Positions 57,925 to 64,000 of a stretch of DNA of 64,000 nucleotides are shown piece by piece (position 1 is the stretch's first letter; every line of letters begins with the position of its first letter). A model generated the notes under the pieces. That model did not search any database. It worked only from the letters and a program-made list of their open reading frames with translations, and was not told the DNA's origin. This DNA is from a virus, in IMG/VR virus record IMGVR_UViG_3300017613_001755, positions 1 to 64,000 of that record, one strand, 5' to 3'. A program made the translations under genes and the position numbers.

Positions 57925-59334
57925 CTAGAACTCTGATTTGGCAGGGTAGGAGTTGAGTAACAAGTTGTCCGTTATGATACTGAGAGCCGGATCAAACTCG
58001 AATGTCCCCCAGACGGCGCGCGCCGTATCGTATCGGTTCTTCTGGCGCTGAATAACTGTTGCTGTGTTGAACCGGGGGTCATACTCTCCATACTCATCCT
58101 TGCCATTGTGGCGGCACGAAACCACCACATAGTCCGCCCACATCCTGATACCACGCGACCCACGGGCATCTGCTCTGTGGGTAAAGTTCTTCTTTCTCAG
58201 TTCGGTTTCCATTTCCACTGGAACCTGGGAAAATACAAGCAGGCATACATCCTGTCTCATAGCCAATTGCTTGAGGCTCTTGGCAACCTGCTCCAGGTCT
58301 CTTGACCAGTTCCCTGCCCCGCTGTCCAAGGCAGAGATGTGGTCCAGGACTACCAGCATTGGGGAGTTCTTTCCGAACTGTGTTTTGTGTCGCCTGATCT
58401 TGGTCTCGATATCCGCCATATTGGAGAACTCGTAGGCAAACACATACTTATTGGCTATCTCCATTGCGGTGGCCTTCGCCTCTTCCTCTTCCTTCCCGGA
58501 AGGGTTTAGAAACGCATGAGCAGGCAAGCCTGAAACCGCACTAAAGACACGGAGCGCCACGCTTGCGGTGGATTCCTCGGCGGTGAGGAAAATAGTAGGT
58601 CTGCCAGCAAGTGCCTGACGAGAGGCCAATGAGGCTGCAACGCTTGTCTTGCCGTGACCGCTTGGGGCCATCCAGATAATCAGACTCCCAAAAGAAAACC
58701 CGCCACTGTTTGTGAACCTGTTCCACAGTACCTCTTTGTCTAGCCATCTGTAGCCAGTTGAGGTAGACTGCTTGAACTGTGCTTCCTCAAGGGCACTGGT
58801 CAGCGTTACCGCTTCGTTGTTGCTGGACTCTGCTAGGCCCAATAGGAAGTAACCGAATCCGGCTAGCTCGTCCGCCAACTTGTTCTGCGACTGAGCCTTG
58901 CGTATTCTCTCACTAAAATCTGGGAGTTCCTTTTTAATTGCTTTCTTAATTCCTGATGTCATAAGCACCTGGGCTGCACTCCTTGGACTTCCTACTAGAG
59001 ATTTATCCAGGCCATCGACTTTATCCCTCCACTGCCCGACCAGATTGGCGGCGTTATCCTCATGTCCATTGGTTCGGTACTCTAGCTCAAGAGTGGTGAA
59101 TACCTCTGGCAGCCCAAAGATAACACCATTCTGCGCGCTGTCGACGTAGAGCCTTTGAAATACTTGGTAGGCCAAGCGAAGGTGTTCTGAACCAAAAAAA
59201 GAGGAGTTCAGGCCCACTTGGTCCATGAGAACCTTAATGGTTTCCTGTTTCCCCTCTCTAGCATCAACGAACAGATTTTGTATGACTGCCCTTTGGGCAT
59301 CTAGATACTTGTCTGAACTTTGGGAAGCACTCAC
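57925..59334 (-). CDS. dnaB: DnaB-like replicative helicase
   Basis: A 469-residue protein; GTG 59334 is preferred because AAGGGGG lies upstream. An N-terminal helical domain (DKYLDAQRAVIQNLF) is followed by the RecA-like core: Walker A WMAPSGHGKTSVAASLASRQ, PTIFLTAEES, Walker B PMLVVLDHISALDS, a sensor-like LLVFSQVP and an arginine-finger-like region RHNGKDEYGEYDPRFN. It unwinds the fork as a hexamer. The upstream 116-residue protein overlaps the 5' region. Confidence 0.88.
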   Translation of the reverse strand: MSASQSSDKYLDAQRAVIQNLFVDAREGKQETIKVLMDQVGLNSSFFGSEHLRLAYQVFQRLYVDSAQNGVIFGLPEVFTTLELEYRTNGHEDNAANLVGQWRDKVDGLDKSLVGSPRSAAQVLMTSGIKKAIKKELPDFSERIRKAQSQNKLADELAGFGYFLLGLAESSNNEAVTLTSALEEAQFKQSTSTGYRWLDKEVLWNRFTNSGGFSFGSLIIWMAPSGHGKTSVAASLASRQALAGRPTIFLTAEESTASVALRVFSAVSGLPAHAFLNPSGKEEEEAKATAMEIANKYVFAYEFSNMADIETKIRRHKTQFGKNSPMLVVLDHISALDSGAGNWSRDLEQVAKSLKQLAMRQDVCLLVFSQVPVEMETELRKKNFTHRADARGSRGIRMWADYVVVSCRHNGKDEYGEYDPRFNTATVIQRQKNRYDTARAVWGTFEFDPALSIITDNLLLNSYPAKSEF

Positions 59335-59345
59335 ACCATACCCCC

Positions 59346-59693
59346 TTACTCCTGTGCGATGATAGCCCACACATCGTAGATCGGCGGTGCTTCTTCCCCC
59401 TCTACTGCGATCTCATAGTAGGTCTGGCTCTCGCCCCGAGGCTTCCAACTCATCGCGCTCCAAATTCCGGGCGGTTTACTCCGAAGGAACAATCCGTCGT
59501 CCTTCATCGTCTCAAGGGCAGACCGCAGGGCATCTATGTCGAGATCATCAAACTGTTTAATTACCCGAGATGCTTCCCCAAGGTAACGACGGAACCCGGT
59601 TGTGCGCCAGGGGTCGCGCTGTTCCTCAAGTATCTCGGTCCAAAAGAAAAGTGCAAGTTGTTGAGAGGGGGCAAACTTTTTTCGCCGTGTCAT
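59346..59693 (-). CDS. hypothetical protein upstream of the helicase
   Basis: A 115-residue protein (two adjacent ATGs at 59696 and 59693). Basic start (TRRKKFAPSQQLALFFWTEIL), helical middle (ASRVIKQFDDLDIDALRSALE) and a C-terminal ESQTYYEIAVEGEE segment. It may be a helicase loader or winged-helix DNA-binding protein by position; no family is recognised. Confidence 0.6.
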   Translation of the reverse strand: MTRRKKFAPSQQLALFFWTEILEEQRDPWRTTGFRRYLGEASRVIKQFDDLDIDALRSALETMKDDGLFLRSKPPGIWSAMSWKPRGESQTYYEIAVEGEEAPPIYDVWAIIAQE

Positions 59694-59694
59694 C

Positions 59695-59723
59695 ATTATC
59701 CATGTGGCCTAGTGTTGTGTCAA
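59695..59723 (-). promoter_or_regulatory. sigma-70-like promoter at the helicase operon
   Basis: Minus-strand TTGACA (59723-59718) and GATAAT (59700-59695), 17-base spacer. The predicted start (about 59688) would fall just after the two ATGs, so either the real start site is closer or this promoter is not the one used. Confidence 0.45.
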
Positions 59724-59744
59724 GGTTGATTCCAACGCGGGATT

Positions 59745-59753
59745 ATTATACCA
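59745..59753 (-). promoter_or_regulatory. extended -10 promoter at the helicase operon
   Basis: Minus-strand TGGTATAAT within CTATGGTATAAT, the same word as at 46654-46665. The predicted start (about 59738) gives a 42-45 nt leader. Confidence 0.55.
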
Positions 59754-59796
59754 TAGTTTTTGGGGAAACTCGGACCAATTGGCTTAGAGTTCATGC

Positions 59797-59822
59797 AAAA
59801 GGGGGCGGACATAGCCGCCCCC
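59797..59822 (-). terminator. rho-independent terminator after ssb
   Basis: On the minus strand GGGGGCGG and CCGCCCCC form an 8-bp GC stem around CTATGT, followed by TTTT. It separates the ssb transcript from the helicase operon. Confidence 0.85.
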
Positions 59823-59852
59823 CTCGCTAGCACTCTCTCCCGATTCAGTTTA

Positions 59853-60242
59853 TTAGAAGGGTATTTCTTCCTCTGCCTCTGTTGGTGGGCCACCTTCCCC
59901 ATCCCCTCGGGGCTTGGTCCCGCCAATGATGCGAAGGTCTTTGACGGTGATTTCGAAACTGGCGTTGGCCTTGCCATCAGAGCCAGACCAAACGCGAGGG
60001 TTGCCCTCACCGTCATCAACAAGCTTGCCAGTGATAAGCATAGTGGTACCCTTCGTGACCATTCTCTCGCACACTTCGGCCAGCTTTCTCCAGGCTGCAA
60101 CTCGGAACCAGAGAGTCTTTTGGTTGTCTCCAAATCCCTCATTTACAGCCAGAGTAAAATTGGCTACTTGGGCATCTGCCGAGGTCATTCTAACCTCGGG
60201 GTCTGCTGTCGCCCTACCTAGTACAGTTATTTGATGGTACAT
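59853..60242 (-). CDS. ssb: single-stranded DNA-binding protein
   Basis: A 129-residue protein behind AATAGGAGAAAA. OB-fold order: HQITVLGRATADPEVRMTSADAQVANFTLAV, TLWFRVAAWRKLAEVCERMV and KGTTMLITGKLV. The intact acidic tip EEEIPF is the bacterial SSB tail that recruits replication partners. Full length for a phage SSB. Confidence 0.93.
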   Translation of the reverse strand: MYHQITVLGRATADPEVRMTSADAQVANFTLAVNEGFGDNQKTLWFRVAAWRKLAEVCERMVTKGTTMLITGKLVDDGEGNPRVWSGSDGKANASFEITVKDLRIIGGTKPRGDGEGGPPTEAEEEIPF

Positions 60243-60647
60243 TTTTTCTCCTATTCAGTTTATCGTTTAGGGGAGAGAGCACCAGCATTATACAACAATC
60301 TCGCGCGAAGCGCGAGAGGCCGCCAGTGGCGGCCTTTGATACTGCCATTTAATGACTAGTCACCAGACAAAGTTCGCCCTCCTACAGGATCACTCCACCA
60401 ATGACTGTGGCAGAGGCTTGCGCCTCTCCTACTTGCTTGTGCGCTCAGGAGCGCGGCCATCCGATTGGGGTATATGGCCTTCTCTAGAGAATACACTTTC
60501 GGCACCAATAGGGCTTTGCTCGTTTCAGAGCGGAATCGGTTGGCACCCACCTTCCGGGTATCTCCCCCCAGAAGGCTTCTGTGATAAGTCAGGGTTTCAG
60601 GCTTCGCCCTGCTGCCGAGGTTATATCGGCCCTCGCCGTGACAAAGA
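60243..60647 (-). ncRNA. candidate large structured RNA, about 400 nt
   Basis: This gap has no convincing protein frame on either strand but is dense in stems. Minus-strand pairings (plus coordinates): 60614-60618/60626-60630; 60550-60558/60567-60575 (nine pairs, one G-U); 60518-60521/60528-60531; 60455-60460/60474-60479; 60441-60445/60450-60454; 60412-60417/60422-60427 with a GCAA tetraloop; 60318-60324/60328-60334; 60299-60306/60310-60317. Bases 60461-60466 can also pair with 60534-60539, forming a pseudoknot. A U-G pair and a GNRA loop occur only in the minus orientation. A TATAAT (60292-60287) for ssb lies at its 3' side. Class unknown. Confidence 0.55.
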
Positions 60648-61394
60648 TTAAAGTAGCTTTGCCAAGTCGTCTTTAACTAGAAAATCCTTACCAAGGGACT
60701 CTAGTAGTTTTATTGCATCTCGACCAAATCGGCCCCAGTCTATACCCATGACCTCACTCTTGAGATCGTCGGGCAGTGAATTCTGGTAGTTCATCTTGCC
60801 GACTTTGTACATATCAACCCAGCGGTGAGTCAGCCGGATTAGCCTTAGTGTCCACTCCGGTCTAATGACTGGTTCCAGGCTTACCCATGTAGGAATGTCT
60901 GCTCGATGAAAGGCCTCCAGTGCCACAAGTCTGTCCTGTGGAGTCGCCGCTCCCGGTTCCCATCTGAGGCTGTCGCCAACATCCAGGCAGGTGAGGGAGC
61001 AGGCAAAGGCATCTTTGGGAGTCATAAGGTCAATGTCCCTGAGCGCGCGGGTCCCACCCTTGGTCAGGATACAAACGTGCTGGCCATTGCGGTGCAGGGC
61101 ATTGATGCAGGCACGGGTGATCCCGGTCTCTGCATCCAGGGGCTGGTAGTCATCACAAACGAAACTCAGAAGAACCTGCTCGGTCTGTCCCCTACGTGCC
61201 AGGTTGGCGGCCGCCTGGCCCATACGGACAACAATGTCATCTTTGGCTCGGGGTACATCGAACTCTTCTCTGGGCATCCGTAGGACTTTAGCGCCGTAAC
61301 AGTAACGGCATTTGTGGGAACAACCAACATAGAGGTTAGCTGCCCAGTCTGCGTACTCTCCTGCGCGTCCCTTTGGCTGGTATATTACACTCAT
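60648..61394 (-). CDS. radical SAM protein, SplB-like
   Basis: A 248-residue protein. The [4Fe-4S] motif is canonical: LYVGCSHKCRYCYGAKVL (C-x3-C-x2-C). The rest of the barrel has LLSFVCDDYQPLDAETGITR, VCILTKGGTRALRD and TWVSLEPVIRP, as in COG1533 (spore photoproduct lyase-related) proteins. It may repair DNA or modify a nucleic acid; phages carry related enzymes. It starts two bases after the stop of the preceding gene. Confidence 0.82.
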   Translation of the reverse strand: MSVIYQPKGRAGEYADWAANLYVGCSHKCRYCYGAKVLRMPREEFDVPRAKDDIVVRMGQAAANLARRGQTEQVLLSFVCDDYQPLDAETGITRACINALHRNGQHVCILTKGGTRALRDIDLMTPKDAFACSLTCLDVGDSLRWEPGAATPQDRLVALEAFHRADIPTWVSLEPVIRPEWTLRLIRLTHRWVDMYKVGKMNYQNSLPDDLKSEVMGIDWGRFGRDAIKLLESLGKDFLVKDDLAKLL

Positions 61395-61395
61395 T

Positions 61396-61602
61396 TTATA
61401 CTCCTAGCCGGGATATGGACATGATGACGATAGTGGTATCGTCATTGAATTCATCATGGTGATCCCTGATAGTCTGTTTTACCTCGTCAATCTCCGCTTT
61501 GTTTGTGACAAGACGGTGGACAGTGAGGGTGACATCGCCCCAGCCCTCTACCCTATTGTCTAGTTTGAAGTAATACGCGACTTGGTAGGTAAGTTGTGAC
61601 AT
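61396..61602 (-). CDS. small hypothetical protein
   Basis: A 68-residue protein behind AAGGAGG. Beta-alpha-beta pattern (LTYQVAYYFKLDNRVEGWGDVTLTV, IDEVKQTIRDHHDEF, TTIVIMSISRL), a compact ferredoxin-like fold at most. It is first in the transcript from the consensus promoter at 61740. Confidence 0.6.
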   Translation of the reverse strand: MSQLTYQVAYYFKLDNRVEGWGDVTLTVHRLVTNKAEIDEVKQTIRDHHDEFNDDTTIVIMSISRLGV

Positions 61603-61619
61603 CTGATCCTCCTTAGTAC

Positions 61620-61653
61620 GGAAGCGGCGAACTCATTAAGAGCCGCCGCTTCC
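61620..61653 (-). other. leader hairpin upstream of 61602 gene
   Basis: GGAAGCGGCG and CGCCGCTTCC form a perfect 10-bp stem with a 14-base loop, ending five bases before the AAGGAGG ribosome-binding site (61614-61608) in a leader of about 100 nt. Confidence 0.65.
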
Positions 61654-61711
61654 CGGAGGGTAAAGCCATGGGCCTGAACTCCTTGGCAGGAGTATGGCCT
61701 GGGCTACCCAT

Positions 61712-61740
61712 ATTATAGCAAAACGGCAGTCAAATGTCAA
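61712..61740 (-). promoter_or_regulatory. perfect consensus sigma-70 promoter
   Basis: Minus-strand TTGACA (61740-61735), 17-base spacer, TATAAT (61717-61712): both boxes match consensus fully. The -35 overlaps the 3' end of the upstream gene. It drives the small gene and the radical SAM gene. Confidence 0.85.
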
Positions 61741-62057
61741 GTACTTTCCGCAATTTTTAGGCCCACTTCTTCTACTGCCGCCCGGAAACTCTCCTGGGTT
61801 AGCTCGGTAAGGAGCGGGTAGTCCTGATTATTTCTAAAAAAGACCTGTTGAATTCTATTGTAGTGAGGACTCTCGGGATCGGCGTCAAATGTTGCCACTC
61901 GCCAGCCCTTGAACTCGTTAGTCCAATTGTCCCATACGTTACAGGGCCTGGCTATTGGCTGGCTGAGGCCGGAACCTTTACCCGACCAGGCATCAGCGGA
62001 TGCGCCCTTTAGAGGAATGGTGTACTTGTCTAGTTCCTCTCTACTCAGGGGTTTCAT
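61737..62057 (-). CDS. hypothetical protein
   Basis: A 106-residue protein behind GGGAGGAGAGAG, overlapping its upstream neighbour by 17 bases. Contains NVWDNWTNEFKGWRVATFDADPE and a helical end (LTQESFRAAVEEVGLKIAE). No family is recognised. Confidence 0.6.
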   Translation of the reverse strand: MKPLSREELDKYTIPLKGASADAWSGKGSGLSQPIARPCNVWDNWTNEFKGWRVATFDADPESPHYNRIQQVFFRNNQDYPLLTELTQESFRAAVEEVGLKIAEST

Positions 62058-62259
62058 CTCTCTCCTCCCAGGCCCAGCAAAACCATATACCTTTGATTAC
62101 TTCCTCAGCTAGCTCGTCTTCCGTGATGCTACCATACCCCGCTTTACAGATATAGAATGCTGGTTGCCTTGCCCCCTTTTTTATCTTAGAGGGAGTGCGG
62201 GGATAGTGTTCCGCGTGTTCACAGAATTCACAGGTGCGGGGCACGGTAGATTCTGCCAT
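62041..62259 (-). CDS. small zinc-binding protein
   Basis: A 72-residue protein; ATG 62259 has TTGGAG upstream. Cys ligands in RTCEFCEHAEHYPRT, FYICKAG and IWFCWAW resemble small phage zinc proteins. Function unknown. Confidence 0.6.
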   Translation of the reverse strand: MAESTVPRTCEFCEHAEHYPRTPSKIKKGARQPAFYICKAGYGSITEDELAEEVIKGIWFCWAWEERDETPE

Positions 62260-62261
62260 TG

Positions 62262-62516
62262 TTACTCCAAGGGAATACAGTCCATGTCTACGTCGTTGTA
62301 TGTTGCTATCCAGCACACTCGATTGTACTCTCTATCTACAACCCGAATGAGTTCGCCGTAGTTGATATCTGCTAGCTCGGTGACTTGCCCTGTATATACA
62401 GTCGATCCGCTTGGATCATAGCCTTCTGGTGTGCATGAGGCGGTCAGGGCAAAGATTACAATTACAACTGCTACATAGGCCCACCAGGGGCCAGGGAACT
62501 TAGTTCTAAAGTGCAT
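62262..62516 (-). CDS. small lipoprotein or membrane protein
   Basis: An 84-residue protein; ATG 62516 follows TTGGAGG. Residues 1-~25 form a signal or anchor (KFPGPWWAYVAVVIVIFALTASC) whose Cys could be a lipid attachment site, though the -3 position is not ideal. The rest is acidic and probably outside the membrane. May act in superinfection exclusion; unproven. Confidence 0.55.
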   Translation of the reverse strand: MHFRTKFPGPWWAYVAVVIVIFALTASCTPEGYDPSGSTVYTGQVTELADINYGELIRVVDREYNRVCWIATYNDVDMDCIPLE

Positions 62517-62563
62517 GATGACCTCCAAGTGGGGGCGGAGCCGAAACCCCGCCCCCGTTAGAC

Positions 62564-63610
62564 TTACTGAGTTGGTAGTTGGAGTAGGGGGGTAATGCCA
62601 GTGTCTGGCATAATACCCCAGTTCACATGGTCCAGTGTGAGGATGAACTCTAGTTGCAACATCTCTGGGTAGGCACGAAGTGCCCCCCCGCGAGTCTCGA
62701 TGCTGTAGGCCTCTGCATCTGCCATCAACCTTTGCTGATCGGCGTTAGCCTGAGCCGTAAGTCTTGTGCGCTCTGCTTCGGACTGCGCCAGCAATACTGC
62801 GCGCCTTGCGTCCGCTTCTGCTAGGGTGTTTAGGCGGTCACGCTCGTTCTCAGCAGCCATGGCGTTGTAAAGCTGAGTTTCGATATTCTCCTCGGCAATC
62901 TGCTGAGCCTCAATAGCATCAATGTACTCTTGGGCGAAGTCGATCTTGCGGATTAGAAAGTCAACCATTGTGATGCCATAGGGCGCGAATCCGTCTTCAA
63001 GAGCCTGATACACAGTATCCCGATAGCCCACGATACCATCGCCACTATACAGTGCGTCGGCAGTGTAGTTTTGTGCTAGTACACGGGACTGGGAACGACT
63101 CTGGGCCTTCACGATGTTCTCCACAACCTCATTGATGTCACCGATGTTGTCTACTACGCTGACAACATTTTCAGCGTCGATGCGAAAGATTACGGTATAC
63201 TTAATCACGATTTGCTGACCGTCAATGGTCTGTGCTGTCACGGGGATATCAGTAAAGTCAGCCCGTGATTCATTAGGAGCATCGCCAGTCTCATAACTCC
63301 TGATTGCTGTGGGGATTACGACGGTGCGCTCGATGAATGCGGCTTTCCAGTGCAGTCCTGGCTCAAAGACCTCGCCAGTCAGTCTACCCCATCTGGTAAT
63401 TACCTCCACCGTCCGAACATCCACGGGGTTGTAGGCACTAATGGCATAACCTGCACCGAAGACTACCATGAAGGCCACTACGAAAGCTAGTAGCCCGGCA
63501 ATCCCGCTCCGGGTCATCGAGTAGAGACCCACTCCTGCCAGCAATGACAGGAAAAAGGAAATTGCCAGCGCTGGCCCTGCTGCTCCAAGAAATGCTAGAA
63601 AGTTACCCAT
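62564..63610 (-). CDS. SPFH/prohibitin-family membrane protein
   Basis: A 348-residue protein; ATG 63610 follows GGAGGGAAGG. Two to three hydrophobic segments at the N-terminus (LAISFFLSLLAGVGLY, IAGLLAFVVAFMVVFGAGYAI) precede a band-7 domain (DVRTVEVITRWGRLTGEVFEPGLHWK...IDGQQIVIKYTVIFRID). A long helical coiled coil (EENIETQLYNAMAAENERDR...) closes it. Such proteins form membrane rings and scaffold proteases or transporters. Phage versions are known but their role is unclear. Confidence 0.85.
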   Translation of the reverse strand: MGNFLAFLGAAGPALAISFFLSLLAGVGLYSMTRSGIAGLLAFVVAFMVVFGAGYAISAYNPVDVRTVEVITRWGRLTGEVFEPGLHWKAAFIERTVVIPTAIRSYETGDAPNESRADFTDIPVTAQTIDGQQIVIKYTVIFRIDAENVVSVVDNIGDINEVVENIVKAQSRSQSRVLAQNYTADALYSGDGIVGYRDTVYQALEDGFAPYGITMVDFLIRKIDFAQEYIDAIEAQQIAEENIETQLYNAMAAENERDRLNTLAEADARRAVLLAQSEAERTRLTAQANADQQRLMADAEAYSIETRGGALRAYPEMLQLEFILTLDHVNWGIMPDTGITPLLQLPTQ

Positions 63611-63710
63611 TTGCCTTCCCTCCATTTTTCTTTCTGATTGCTAGCTGGTGCCCTACGGCTGCGCTAGCCACGAGTATCAATGCTCCTACGATCATCCAGG
63701 ATGCTTCCAT
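63603..63710 (-). CDS. 35-residue single-span membrane protein
   Basis: ATG 63710 to TAA 63603, with a near-ideal GGGAGGTGAC site. It is a single hydrophobic helix (WMIVGALILVASAAVGHQLAI) followed by a basic end (RKKNGGKANG). Its stop overlaps the SPFH start. A probable partner or regulator of the SPFH protein. Confidence 0.65.
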   Translation of the reverse strand: MEASWMIVGALILVASAAVGHQLAIRKKNGGKANG

Positions 63711-63711
63711 G

Positions 63712-64000
63712 TCACCTCCCTATTTTGCGTATCTGCTTCTTAATCTCCGCACAAGTCCCGCTTACCTCTACTAGAGGAACAAAGGCTGTGCAGATAAGAG
63801 AGCCTTCAGGGGCGTGCCAGGCTTTATCTCCCGCTGCTGTGCTGAGGTTGGAGAGAAATACCGACCGAATCTCTTCCGCGTCATGGTCAAAAAGAGTTAT
63901 CCCCTGCTTTCTTATGCGGTGATACTCTTCCCAGAACTTTCGGACGCTTGTGGGAGTAAGGAAATTATACCCCATGATCGCCCGACATGGTTCTGGGTTG
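63712..64000 (-). CDS. hypothetical protein, 5' end outside the window
   Basis: The frame is open to base 64000, and no Shine-Dalgarno precedes the ATG at 63975, so the gene probably begins beyond the window. Visible residues include NFLTPTSVRKFWEEYHRIRKQ and HDAEEIRSVFLSNLSTAAGDKAW. Its stop lies one base before the small membrane gene's ATG. Confidence 0.55.
   Translation of the reverse strand, partial: NPEPCRAIMGYNFLTPTSVRKFWEEYHRIRKQGITLFDHDAEEIRSVFLSNLSTAAGDKAWHAPEGSLICTAFVPLVEVSGTCAEIKKQIRKIGR

Noticed and set aside
60352-60651. 99-codon plus-strand frame in the structured gap
   Set aside because: No ribosome-binding site, odd residue composition, and it runs through all the RNA stems.
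1-64000. CRISPR arrays or tRNA genes
   Set aside because: No regularly spaced direct repeats and no TTCGAATCC-type T-arm with a cloverleaf were seen by eye; a tRNAscan run could still find one.
1-64000. Genome-wide TAG recoding (suggested by the amber codon at 44082-44084)
   Set aside because: Many well-supported genes here, including terminase and major capsid, end in TAG, so TAG is a stop in this genome.
1-64000. Diversity-generating retroelement for the tail fibres
   Set aside because: No reverse transcriptase gene and no template/variable repeat pair found in the window.

Overview
The window is a linear piece of a double-stranded DNA tailed-phage genome, or of an integrated prophage-like element. 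It carries an almost complete head-tail gene set: terminase, portal/MuF, Mu-I-type protease/scaffold, capsid, connector proteins, tail tube, frameshifted tail chaperone, tape measure, distal tail and hub. The long tape measure, with no sheath or contractile baseplate gene, argues for a siphovirus. The host cannot be named from the sequence. Base composition looks balanced. Promoters are sigma-70-like, several lie so close to their start codons that transcripts would be leaderless, and the wall-degrading genes are M23 peptidases plus glycosidase-like domains. Both ends of the window cut through genes.

Layout. 1-9.8 kb: packaging and head module on the + strand, with a metallophosphoesterase and an M23 peptidase inserted. 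9.8-28.5 kb: a dense + strand island behind a strong promoter, with many 1-4 nt gene overlaps. It encodes about ten glycosyltransferases, an NTP-transferase, a cupin epimerase-like protein, a DegT aminotransferase, a GDP-fucose-synthase-like epimerase, a sulfotransferase, about six methyltransferases (one fused to a deacetylase, one to a kinase-like domain) and a radical-SAM-like protein. Two small virion-like proteins are embedded in it. 28.5-36.9 kb: virion surface proteins, including a LamG-like protein and a 1093-residue protein with about 580 residues of almost pure Thr/Ser, followed by connector and tail-completion genes. 36.9-43.5 kb: three more glycosyltransferases, a reverse-oriented HNH endonuclease with its own promoter, and a giant lysin with binding, glycosidase-like, M23 and second glycosidase-like modules.

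43.5-46.65 kb: a leftward accessory operon of tightly overlapping small genes: MazG-like, an amber-interrupted gene, an adenine methyltransferase, a vWA protein with a small partner, and Cys-rich small proteins. 46.7-55.5 kb: rightward tail module ending in a leaderless glycosidase-like gene. 55.5-64 kb: leftward replication and housekeeping genes: a possible recombination protein, DnaB-type helicase, SSB, a probable structured RNA of about 400 nt, a SplB-like radical SAM protein, small zinc and lipoprotein genes, and an SPFH/prohibitin protein with a 35-residue membrane partner.

How it may work together. The sugar island sits between capsid and connector genes and directly before two proteins with mucin-like Thr/Ser tracts. 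The simplest reading is that the phage makes, decorates (sulfate, methyl, amino, possibly phosphate) and attaches its own glycans to its virion surface; this is inference. Regulation looks unusual. Two promoter-terminator units of about 95 nt precede the scaffold/capsid and sugar operons, and the sugar-operon promoter shares an identically placed 10-bp spacer motif with the promoter of the glycosidase-like gene 45 kb away. All functional calls were made by reading motifs by eye; no database search was run.
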